A DNA stretch of 64,000 bases from Ostrinia nubilalis. Taxonomy: Eukaryota; Arthropoda; Insecta; Lepidoptera; Crambidae. Shown here one piece after another: positions 44,518-57,400 of the stretch; the stretch's first letter is position 1, and each line of letters opens with the position of its first letter. The notes under the pieces are model-generated. The model saw nothing but the letters and a program-made list of their open reading frames with translations, searched no databases and was not told where the DNA came from. Both the position numbers and the translations under genes were made by a program. The stretch is from NCBI RefSeq assembly GCF_963855985.1, contig NC_087112.1:1242501-1306500 (forward strand), in the 5' to 3' direction.

Positions 44518-47500
44518 CACACACATACATTTTTCATTAATTTGACAGTTCTTATGTTATGCTATGTCACTTTTCATACATAGTGGTACAGACTTATAGT
44601 TAAAGGGAATCAAAGCAAACACAAATGTAGTTTAAAAATAACGTAAGTTTATTACATGTAATGAAATAAAAATAGAATATAAATTTATTCTGTTACATGT
44701 ATAACTGTTTCACGGGGACAGAACCCCTCACAATTTGGTGAACTATCTTAACGTCAACGGCAAACGTCTACGAAGACGTCGCGGCAAATACAATGACATG
44801 TCAACCGTTAAAAAGAGACAGCGTCTCAGGGTCGGGCAAATATTCAATAATGTACCTCTACAAGCAACTAAGTACCATCAAACACATACAAAAATTGTAC
44901 AAAAATCATCAACACTTTCAACTGTACACAATTGGCTAAAGAAAACGCAAAGATTTCAAAATTAAATCAATTAAATATTGCCATTAATGAATCGAATTAA
45001 TAGAGTACACTATGAAATGTCTGCCTAAAGAGTCTACACATCGACATCAGCGATTTAAAAACTACACCTGAAAAAGCTGGGTGGACAAAAGTTCAGCAAA
45101 TCTAAAAACCAGTCGACCCAACTTTACAACTAAAATTTATAATGTTACCTCCTTATACCAAAATATATTATTATGGCTTGAGTTATCATTTCAAAGATAC
45201 ATAATATGATATTAATATATTTATTCTTCGTGTTTTATATCTATTCGTAACCTACACTTATGTAATAGACGTATGCAACACTTTTAGTTCGCAACGTGTC
45301 ATTTTTAGAGATCTATTAAGTGTTGTGATGTTCTTTTTGTATCACTCTAAAATATGGTTAAAACATAGTTACTTTACACAAAATATTACAGATTTAAACT
45401 TTAATTTGCCGTACTTGAAATTTCTGTTCATGTAAAAATAAGCCAAGTTCTTCAAAAACTGCAGTAATTTTAATTTTGTTAATTAAACTAAAAAATAATA
45501 AGGTAATGGTCAGACAAACTTTACGTTATAGAAAACAATAATGCTTTTTTTCTGTACTTCAATAAAAAAGAACACCACAAACCAGGCCAAACAACAACAT
45601 TGGCAGGATAACGTCGACTCGAGTCATCGAAATGATAGAAACGAAATGCTAGTTATTTGGTGTAAGCGGACACAGCTAAGAACACGACGTGCAACACCCT
45701 AAAAACGTTACAGACAGTTAAATCTAAAAAAAAAACTAATTATGAAGGCTCAAATTGTAATTAACAACAAATAGATATTAATGAACAAATTAAATGTGCT
45801 CAGATTTAAGGTATCATTTAAAAAATTAACCGTTATTAAGCGATTGAAAAACTACCGTCACATTGAAGAGTATTTCGAAGTTAATATTACTTTTAAAAGT
45901 TTTATGAATGCGGTGTTGCACGCGTTACATTGTGCTAAAACAAAATATATAAAGGTAAACAGACCCAGTTACGCTAAGTACACGATGCTAACTTAAATTT
46001 CTCGACCACAATGACAAAAAAGTATTATATTTTGCACAAGACCGTAAAGCATTACAATCGCAACTTGGCGATGCACTACCGTTGAGGTAAAAGAAATATT
46101 TGACATTAATATTATCTTTGTAGCACTAGAAATACATTTGAAGGTATATAAAAATATTTATAAAATAAAATTAATTGATTTGATAGTTTTTCCAAAATAC
46201 AAATAATCCCCATCAAGATTTACACATCAACTGAAAAGAGCAGCAGTACTTTTGATTGTTACAGGTATTTTTAATATTATGACTAAGTAGAATATAAAAG
46301 AGGCATATTATTATAAATAAATCTCGAATCTAGCTTCTTTTACATTTAAAATAAAAATATGGCATAGACTAAAACATTTCTAAAGTTTCATTAATTTGCC
46401 ATCTACTATTTTGAATCGTGTTATTTACTGACTGACGCTATTAAACCTGCACATACTCGTATTATTCTGTTTTATTATAAATCATTTTACGGCCTTGCCT
46501 CACAAAAAGGAAGAAACAAAATCACAGTTTGCACAATGAAATACATAGAACGTCTCAAACCGATATACAGAGCATAGACAACTAAACTTTCCAGTGTTGC
46601 CAATAAACAGACAGGGCATAGACAAACACAATAAAACATGACACATCATTTGTTTCAAAATTAACACTAATAATAATAATTAAATACCTATGAGATATAA
46701 AGTGATGACTGCAGTCCGTTTGGCGAACATCATAAAGGTTAACGGGATTTATGCTATGGGTTAGATTAGAAGATTATTTACAAAATGCTATGTCGCTCAC
46801 TCAACCACGTCGCGGCCAGAATAAAAACAGTTAAAACCTAACCTTTATCAGTTAGTACATACATTTATTATTAAACATAGCCTAAGACAATTTAATTCCT
46901 TCGTTCGTCACCAAGCCACTATCCAACTACAAGGTTATAACAAACCGTGAACACTTTTTTCTATCATATTGCTGCTAATCTTAAGCATAAAATTCTAACG
47001 ATCAAAGACAAGCCATAGACAATCCTAGATATTTCCATCCGACACACCAACGACTAAGGAATTTTAAAAACACGAATAAGTGATTATCTTATAATCCATA
47101 TACAATTTTTCATCATTATTTTAAATACATAAGCGTATTTGAGTCATGCCGTCTGCCCCGTTGATAATATTCGTGAGCATTTACTCTGATGCTAAACTAT
47201 ACTCTAAAATTGGCAATAGTGGTCCATAAAATACAATTTGATTTTAGATTTATATATTTTTCGAGCAGTCGACATGACGTTATAGATTACAAAGTGAAAT
47301 TGGCTTTTCGCAATCAGTTTATTATCTATGATTCTTTGAAGAAAATGCTTTAATTGTTTATACACATTGATATTTTGATGCTTAAAATACACAGTTATTT
47401 CCATACTATTGCCATTTAAAAAAATGTGGATAGATAAAACCATAGACAAAAACTGACTCGAACAGAACCAGCGAAGAACTTAACGTATACCCTGACAGCA

Positions 47501-48025
47501 CGCATAGAGTTAGTTGCGGCCGCGGAGACCTTGCATTTGGCCAACTGGCCGGATTGGCCAGCTATAGGCATAGATAGACCGACTGATTGGCTGTTAAGAT
47601 GTGTATGCCTGATTAAATCTACTTTTTATTTCACACTGTCATTTATTCAAGAAAAAAAATTGCTGAAAAATCAACGCGGTGCAGAAAGATGTTGACGACA
47701 CATTAATTCAAATATATGCAGTAGTAGAAGGAAGGCGAAGACATTTGTGAGCTAATCTTTAAATCCGCATCCCGCAGCCAATTCATAAACATCAGGGCAT
47801 AATAAATGAAAGATCAAGAGAACATTCAGATCAGAGGCCTAACTGTTTGACACAATCACGGTTGATTTCAATTTGACATTAGCTACACATTTTGTTACAA
47901 ATCATTCCTATTACGGCTGTTTAAGACACCAGTGTCAATAGATAATGCTGTCGTGTAGTGTACATTATTAACGCAATGGACGTCCAGCACCGTCTGTAGC
48001 TATCTTCGCAGCGAAACCAGACAGG

Positions 48026-48272
48026 CTAGGATGTGCACTTCGAGAAAATCTTATCATATTATATCGATTTTAGATGGCTCAAATTCGTCTTAAATCGCCT
48101 CGATAAGATTTTACCGCGGTGCGCATCCTAGTCCTACATTGAAACTTTCAACACACATCTTCTGCCGAGCTAGGATGCGCGCCGTGACAAAATGTTATCG
48201 ATGATTTTAGGCGACAAACGTATGGGCTTATCGCGTAAAATCGATAAAAGCTTATCACGGCGCGCATCCTAG
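48026..48272. mobile_element. Two adjacent MITE copies, TIR CTAGGATG(C)GC
   Basis: Copy 1 (48,026-48,131) runs from CTAGGATGTGCACTT to GCGGTGCGCATCCTAG. Copy 2 (48,170-48,272) runs from CTAGGATGCGCGCCG to CGGCGCGCATCCTAG. Both contain inner CTTATCG/CGATAAG pairs. They are separated by 38 bp, just downstream of the UBE2H stop codon and possibly within its 3' UTR. Confidence 0.75.
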
Positions 48273-48468
48273 GCCTACTGATTGTCAATTTCAGTTTCGC
48301 AGCGTGCTACCGAATATGTCAAACTGTAACCAACCGCGACGGATCTCACAATCGAAAAAGCGTTACAAAAATCGAATTACTTGAAATTTATCAGTCAAAC
48401 GGTCCTAGCCATCGGCACTATACAACGGCAGTGTTGAGTGAGCAAGCAACTGTGCGTTCTAACTTACG

Positions 48469-51400
48469 TTATAACTCCATATCTTGCGCTTCGTCGTCGC
48501 TGAAGTCGCTCATAGAGCTCTCTGTATCTGAGGCGTTGTTGTTGGCGGTGCCGTTGGAGGCTTTCGAGGAGGACGTGGGTGCTGCGCCCCCCATGCCTGT
48601 TATCGCGTCCTTTTCTAGCAGCGCTTCTTCGGTCGCGAATCTCCGGACGTAGTCTGGAAGTTGATGTGGTGTAGGTTATAGCCTTTTTTCCTGAATAATT
48701 ATGCTGAAAGTGGTAGGCGGATTTTCCTAACGATGTGCTACTTACTTATAACAAGTTTAAGCTCATTACAAAATGGTAATTAAATGTTTCGTTTTCAAAA
48801 GGACGTTTCATCTTCATATTTGCAAATAAATTTTACACAGCGCCTTCTGGTTCTGATCCCAATTTAAGTAAAGCTTGAACTAATTTAAAGGATATAAATC
48901 ATGCTCAACTAGAGGAAACAAACGAAAGCTGATGTATTTCACAACGAGTAATTGGTCGATTCTGCCATAGTCTGTCACGGATGCGGTATCATTTTGGCTA
49001 GGTAAATAGGGACCCCTAGAAGTGGGCTGCGGTAAGAATTCACTTTGGCTAGGTTTCTAGAAACCCCCAGAGGTGATCTATGGTAGGAACTGGCTAGGCC
49101 TAGACCATTAGTTCCCAAAGTGAGGGGCCAAAAAGGCCTTTAAAGGGGGGCGCGGGCCATCTGTAAGAAACCTGCGACCGCTGAGAGAATGCACTCCAGA
49201 CTGCTCGATACGACCAATAAATAATCTTGACTGGAGGAGGGGGGCGCGGAATTTTTTGTATGGTCGAAAGGGGGCGCATCTCAAATAAGATTGGGAACCA
49301 ACGCTCTAGACACTAATGGGTCACATATCTCACCTGAAACCTTCTTCTTGTACTCCTCAGGCTTGTGCAGGTACATAGCGGCCGCGTCGCCGTTGAGCGG
49401 GTCGATCGGGTTGGGGTACGTCAGCAGCTGCGGCAGGAACGACTCGAATATGTTCGACAGGTCTGCAAACGAAGGAGTTGATTTTGTACCAAATACCGTT
49501 ATTTGTTAAATACCGTTATATTAATAACGTTACTCGTTATTCTTTTTTTAAGTGGCAACACCTCACTATTTTTTATTTAATAATAAAGTAATATGTAAAT
49601 GTAATTATATTTTAAGTATGTCTTTTGGACTTGTCTGTAAACATACATTTTCTGATAATAAATAAATAAATAAAGGTACACCAACAGCAATTTTAGGATA
49701 TTCAAAATTTCAAAATTCAAAATATTTATTGCTTACTAAGTGACAATTTGTAATGGTGTAAATTACATAATATACAGGAGCTTAAAAACTTAGTTACCTG
49801 AGTGGTATCGCAATAATTCACAGTACACATTGCATATTGGGGTTTCACTTTAATGTTTGCCAATTAAAAAAGAAAAAACTCGAATTTTGTCATGGAACCG
49901 ATGAAACAAAAAAAAAGGAATAGGGAAATGAAGACCATTCACAAAATCAATGATTTATCTATTAATAAACCTACTAGTAACGTAAAACGTAAGTGACGTC
50001 AAACGCGGGTGAAATCCTGGAGATCGCGTTTTGACAAACCATTAAAAAGTACCTGGTATCTGAACTCCCATTAGCTTATTAATTAAAAGCTACTCACCAT
50101 AAAGCGCGGTCCAGGCCTGGTTGATGACGTCCAGACAGACAGTCCCGGACACCTCATCGATGTTGGGGTGGTAGACTTTGTTCATGAACCCGATGGACGG
50201 CGACTTGAAGGGGTAGTGGTCGGGGAGGTGCACTCTCACTCGCCACACGCCCCCCTCGTACGGGGCTGGAAGGGGGAACAATCGGTTAAAACTCATAAAA
50301 CTCATTTATTTCTGCAAATAGGCTTTTAAAAAGCACTTTTACACGTCCCAGTATTAACCCTACCACTGCTTCGGGACAATAAATGGGCCAGTGCTGAGAA
50401 GAAGCAGCGCAAGAAACTCAGTCACTATTGTCAGCCTCTTTTTCAAAGGTATACAGGTTTTAAAATATACATAGTTATAAATATTTATGCGAGCTAGGCA
50501 GTTACGCATCCCAAACATTTTTATCTTTTAAATAATCATCGACTTTATCATTAAGGCGTTGTGTTAGAGGGATACCTCCATGGGCGTACCCAGCTTCTGG
50601 CCTAAGTCATATCCAGCTTCTGGCCTAAGTCATATCCAGCTTCTGGCCTAAGTCATATCCAGCTTCTGCCCTCCAACCCACCCCCTGGGTATGCCCATGG
50701 ATACCTCCGTTAGATACTGCATATTGTGGACTGTAGTAACTACAGGTATGGTGTAAAGATAGACCCGGTTTCCACCAGCAGAGCGGAGCAGAGAAGTGTG
50801 TTGAATAACCAATCAGTTCAGTTTCATCCAAATGACGTCCACTGCTGGACAAAGGCCTCTCCCAAGGATTTCCATAACGACCGGTCCGGTCGTGCAAAGC
50901 TCGCATCCAGATATCCAATCAGATTTCATTATTTTCAAATTTGGCGACCCAACACTTCTCCGCTCCGCTCCGCTTTGGTGGAAACCTGGTCATACTGTGT
51001 GCAGGATGATAATTTCTGTGTCATTTTTGCATGATTTGAAGTTTGAATTTTTCATGTCATGATGATCTTAGTGATACTACTGTGTATTTTGAAAAGAATA
51101 ATGCACCTGGAAACCACTAAGACAAATTATCAGAGTCATAACTACAGTGCCTCTGACACTGATACGAAAGAATCTCTTGGAAATTGTAATTTGAATTCCA
51201 AGGCAGTTGTCACAAAATTTTCCATGTCAGTCCTGCGACAACTAACGTCCAATTTGAAATACAATATGTGTCATGATGATGATGATCAGTAGGTAAATGA
51301 AATATGCACGTATATAAACGAAGGGTATACTCACTGCCCGGAGGCCCGAAGAATTTGACACAGAACTCGTTGAGCCCGCCCAGAATGGTCACCTCGTGCT

Positions 51401-54400
51401 TACTTTCAATGCTGATAAAATATGTTAAGGAAATCGATTTATTTATTATTTATTTATTTATTTATTTATTAGTCTGATTAAAACTCGAGAACGGCTGGGC
51501 CGATTGAGCTGATTTTGGTTTTAAAATGTTTGTCGTAGTCCAGGGTAGGTCTAAACGGTGAGCAAAACCTACGCGCGCGATATTGTTTTTCTATGACAGA
51601 CAAAATTCCACGCGGGCGAAGCCGCGGGCGGAAAGCTAGTTATAAATAAATAAATAAAGTAATTTAGTATTGTCAGGCCTGGCTCACTCCGCGCGGTACA
51701 TCCGATAATTACCTACAGCGAAGCGCCCCGCCGGCGGGTATTATATCAGTCGAGTGTCACGCGCGCGCTCGTCAGGACGCTGGCGTGCGTTGTAGTATGA
51801 TTATAATTCTATGATCGAAGTATTATTTAAAAATGGACATAAAGAGAAAGAAATATTGTGCGTTCGGGTGTTTAAATTCGAAAAGTAATCTACCGGATTT
51901 ATCTTTTTTTTTCGCTTCCCAAAGATGCTGAAAGGTATGTTGGCCATGTAGGTAATCAATAATTCTTAGGATAGTATAGGAACCTAACCTACTATGACTA
52001 CTGCTCAGAATGCGTTCGTTCGTTTCAGCCAAATGACGTCCACTGCTGGACAAAGGCCTCTCCCAAGGTTTTCCATAATGAATGCATACTTAGCTACATA
52101 CGTACCTCATTACAAATAAGTAGATTAATTATTTTTTTCACTAGACAGCAACCCTAACAGCGTAAGAAGAGTTCAGAGGTACGCGATAGAAAGAGACAAA
52201 ACTTGTAGGTGAATAAAATTGTAGGTACGTAGTGCTGTGCGAGCTGAATTCCACTGTATCGCGTCGTAGCAAGACTCGCATTTATTTAAATCGTCTTGCG
52301 GAGTAATCCTTCTGTACCTGTACTATTACTTATTCTGTGGTATTGTATAACCGAGTCATCAAGCCGTCTTAATAAGATGGAACAAAAAAAGCCACCCAAA
52401 TCTTCTATGCTCCTTTTACTAGTAACAAAAAATGAAGTGCGTAATTTCTTGCATTTCTTTAAAATGTGATTCGTCATGCGTCATTTAACCTATTTTGAAC
52501 TACATTGCCCGACTATACCAAGCTTTCGAAAGCAATTTACCAATAAAGATAAGCTGATAATGTTAGATAACAGCAACTCAAAATCATACATAACATACTT
52601 ATTGTTATTGATAACATAACATGACGATACGGTTGGTGTCCCAGACTGCATGGGGAATCAACTTCATTTTTCAATGATCAGTAAAAGCATGGGCAATTTA
52701 AAGTCTGTCCCTAGTTTGATGAATGGATGACCTGAAGAAGAATGCTGGTAGTGGCAACAAAAAGCCAAAATCTTTGGGGTAGCCTTAAGTAAAATAAATA
52801 ACATTAATGACCTCCATTTTACTTAAATAAAACATAAAAATATGTATCCGTAATCTGTGCTATTCCAAATATTAATAGAATAGAATATAGATAAAAAATA
52901 ACGACCTGTCACATTATTAATATTTATCTGCTTTGGGACTCGTGTTACCAACAACCATGACAGCTAATATCAGCATGGTCATGGAAACTGAAAGAAAAAC
53001 CAGGTAGTCTTATGAGTCTGGTTTTACCCGGGTACCTATACATTACTCGTACAAGCAATAAACGTATTGAGTATTGAGTAGGTACTCAGTTACCCGGGTG
53101 CCTATACATTACGCAGGGACTGAACAAAAAGGGAAATGGAGGATTTGGCCCACACTAACTCGCTGGCCAAATTGGGAAGGCTTGAATTACGCATATTATT
53201 CTGTTCTTTAGTCATCTTTTACGATAGTAGGGAATTTAGTGCAATGATTTGTATGGAGACCCCTCCACTTTGGTATAGAAGGCTCATTTTTGCACCAGTT
53301 GTTCTTTGGGTGCTCCTGAGTAGATTTCCGTCGGTAGACATCGGGAGCCCCCCCTGTGGTAGCAGGGGGAGGGGGGGCAAGTTTCCTTCTGCCGCGCTTC
53401 ACTTTAAGGCCCATATCTTCAAAACTATAGGTATTAGGGCAAGTGTGGTGTCATTTTCGGATAATTAAAGGATGGCGAATTCATTTCTAGAACAAACTTT
53501 TTGCCTTTTCATACAAAAAAATAGAAATATTGAGAAAAAATCACAAAAACTAAAAAGTATTTTTTTAAATAAACGTCGTTTACTTTTAAACCATTAGAGA
53601 TAATCTTATAAAAAAAATATGTACTGAAAGCTACATTTACCAGGATTATAAATATATACCATTGTATGGTACTTTTTTCGAAAAAAGTAGGTGAAAAAAA
53701 TTTTTTCTTCAGGACACAGCGGGCGAATTTTACTGCGCGTCGGAAAAAAATATTTATTTTATCCATGAATTCATACTATTTGGTTCATAAGCAAGTAAGG
53801 ATTATTATTTTAGAATTTATTTAGAGTTCCTGGCACATCAAGCTAACATGATTTTTATTTTTTCTTCAATTAATTTTGAACTCTATGTGTAAGACATAAG
53901 GTTGAAAATAGCTTAAATACATTTTAATATTGAAAATATCATAAGAAGAAAGCACTAAATAAAGAACTTGAATTTGTCTAAACGTCTAATGATTATTATT
54001 ATTTTAATTAACACTTATTTCTACATACTATTATTGTACCAGTGATGTAACGGAAAGGTAAGTGTGAGGAAAGTGAGGGTTGATAATCATAGTACCTACG
54101 AGAGATTATTTTTAGCACAAAGGCTACGGCTGTGACCATTATAGTTGTTTGTTCAGACAGCACCAGCTTCTGTACTACTTCTTGCACACATCTCACCATT
54201 TCCAGGCAAGCTTCGGCAGCTACGGGCAAATCGGTCCATGTAGGCTCCATGTTGCTATCGACTCTGGTCCACCCCCAGGCCCCAACCAGTCGGGTAAAGG
54301 GAAGACTGAGTCGGTTGCTTGCAACTGACCCTATACACGAACCCCTTGATATACTGCCAGTAGCCAATGCTGATACAAAGCTGTCTGGGTTATCTTATGT

Positions 54401-57400
54401 AGGGCCACACCTAAGCGTAGTCCACAGCGAGCCATTAGGATTTTTATTCTCCCTTTTTTATTTCCTATCATCCAAAAAAATCCTATCCATTAGTTAGGTG
54501 AATTAAGCGTCTGAGTGAAAGCCAGCTAATAGTATTCTGATGCCGGATATGCTGACCCAAGCAGACACATCCTTACAGTATTAAGTGTTTCATGGATCCC
54601 ACATGTATTCCAAATGTTCGAGAGCTTCTGTTGTTAGGCCCGTTTTGTGGGACATGTGGTTTGTTCCCCAGTTTGCGTACCTGTAATTGCTTGGGCTTAC
54701 CGTTGATGAGTTTTCTCCATGACCCTGTATTTCCCTTTAGGAATGATTTGGAGAGGCTTATATCGCGTTAGAGCTTTCCCATTCAGCCCTGTGCTTCTTG
54801 GATATGGCCATATTATGGCCATGAGGTAAGCTTTTAGATAAAGATACTATCAGTTCTGACCCAATAGGTATCGTCTCTGACCCTTGTCTCGCTGTGGACT
54901 GTCGGCTCTCTCATTGCATTCGATCCTTGTATGTCCAGGTATCCCACATCAGGTACACTTTGTCATGCCTTCCGAGTTTGTTCATCTTTAAGATTGCATC
55001 TAGAATAATTCTAGACTCAACCTTCAATGAGGCGATGGCTTTGTTTGAGTGCTGCCTGGCTGTGGCTCAAGGATGTAAATATTGCGTTTTTACACCCCTG
55101 TTTTTTAGTGCACACAATTATAGCGTAGAATTCAGCTTGAAATACTGTAGCAAACCTCCTTAAACGTTCACTGTGTTCGTGTTTACAGTAGACGCCCGCT
55201 CCCTTTCCCAAGGCCATCTTGGCTTGGAGCTGTCAGTAAACCAGATTAGGCTGTTCTGTTGGGATTTTGGTCCTCTTTTCTAGTCGTCCCTTGTTCAAGA
55301 TCTATCCACTTATTAGCTCAATCCACTGTTTTTTTTCTCACTTATCATATTAATCCACTGGTATTGTTTTAGATCAAGTACCTCCTACTATTATGTACTA
55401 CATGTTTGACTATGAACGAGTGCTGTAAGTGCCCACAAACCTAGGCAGTTTTGTATCAGAATCGGTTACGGGCAGTATATCAAGGGCAGTAATCATGTCC
55501 TTATGATTTTTTCAAGTTATTTAAAATTTAGTAGGTATATCAAGGGGTTCGCGTATAGGGTCAGTTGCAAGCAACCGACTCAGTCTTCCCTTTACCCGAC
55601 TGGTTGGGGCCTGGGGGTGGACCAGAGTCGATAGCAACATGGAGCCTACATGGACCGATTTGCCCGTAGCTGCCGAAGCTTGCCTGGAAATGGTGAGATG
55701 TAAGTGCAAGAAGTAGTACAGAAGCTGGTGCTGTCTGAACAAACAACTATAATGGTCACAGCCGTAGCCTTTGTGCTAAAAATAATCTCTCGTAGGTACT
55801 ATGATTATCAACCCTCACTTTCCTCACACTTACCTTTCCGTTACATCACTGGTACAATAATAGTATGTAGAAATAAGTGTTAATTAAAATAATAATAATC
55901 ATTAGACGTTTAGACAAATTCAAGTTCTTTATTTAGTGCTTTCTTCTTATGATATTTTCAATATTAAAATGTATTTAAGCTATTTTCAACCTTATGTCTT
56001 ACACATAGAGTTCAAAATTAATTGAAGAAAAAATAAAAATCATGTTAGCTTGATGTGCCAGGAACTCTAAATAAATTCTAAAATAATAATCCTTACTTGC
56101 TTATGAACCAAATAGTATGAATTCATGGATAAAATAAATATTTTTTTCCGACGCGCAGTAAAATTCGCCCGCTGTGTCCTGAAGAAAAAATTTTTTTCAC
56201 CTACTTTTTTCGAAAAAAGTACCATACAATGGTATATATTTATAATCCTGGTAAATGTAGCTTTCAGTACATATTTTTTTTATTAGATTATCTCTAATGG
56301 TTTAAAAGTAAACGACGTTTATTTAAAAAAATACTTTTTAGTTTTTGTGATTTTTTCTCAATATTTCTATTTTTTTGTATAAAAAGGCAAAAAGTTTGTT
56401 CTAGAAATGAATTCGCCATCCTTTAATTATCCGAAAATGACACCACACTTGCCCTAATACCTATAGTTTTGAAGATATGGGCCTTAAAGTGAAGCGCGGC
56501 AGAAGGAAACTTGCCCCCCCTCCCCCTGCTACCACAGGGGGGGCTCCCGATGTCTACCGACGGAAATCTACTCAGGAGCACCCAAAGAACAACTGGTGCA
56601 AAAATGAGCCTTCTATACCAAAGTGGAGGGGTTCTTGCACTAAATTCCCTACTACGACTTCCACTGGAAGATTTGTGGTGGTCTTATTCTACTCTGTCGG
56701 AACACGTATACTCGGCATATTAAATGAGTCATATCATATCACAGTTATTAATTGGGCCTTACTTGATGATGATCTCATCAAAACGAACGCATTTTCTAAA
56801 AAAAGGCACATAATTAATATATTCACTAACGATACGATAAAGACAATCATTACCCTAAAAAAATTAGTCATCTTTCATTTAAAAACAAAGTAATTAAACA
56901 ACAAATAAACTTATTAAAGTCTCCTGATAATAAAGTTCCAATAAAACATAACCACAATGAACGGTCCTGCGCTGCCCGCATCCAGGCTCTTCCCGCGACC
57001 AAACCAATAGACGTGCGGTTTTAGGGTACGTGCACACGAATACACGATCGATTTTGTCTGAAGGCGCCGGAAAATGGAAAAGCAATGCACCAGACGACGG
57101 GGGTTCAACGCACAGCCACCCTCAGGTCATGGGTCATTGACGGGTGTTTGGACCCTTTTTTGAAGTACAATGCCTATAGAAAAAGTTTCGTGACTGCCTT
57201 CTAGACGAAGCAAGAATTAATCTCGTGATCGCTTCACGAAACCAAGTAGGAAATACGCACAAAAATACGTACGGAAGTTATCCTAAAAGAAGCATTGTGT
57301 AAAATGTAGAGGCTTAATAATAAGATTTGACATTCGCCAACAGAACAGACCGTATTTTTTACTAAAAATAGTTTTAAGGTGCCAAAGAGTTTAACTTAGT

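Larger units (their letters stand above)
41841..48468. other. Interval between Tom40 and UBE2H 3' ends, MITE-rich
   Basis: The interval is AT-rich. It should contain the Tom40 3' UTR on the left and, transcribed from the right, a possibly long UBE2H 3' UTR. MITEs are at 43,284-43,363, 43,598-43,768, 43,771-44,517 and 48,026-48,272. An open frame at 44,735-44,965 (76 codons, very Lys/Arg-rich) has no recognised relative and I do not call it a gene. Confidence 0.45.

Noticed and set aside
44735..44965. 76-codon basic open frame (MVNYLNVNGKRLRRRRG)
   Set aside because: No family recognised, no splice signals or expression evidence, and it lies among MITEs. Kept only as a note.
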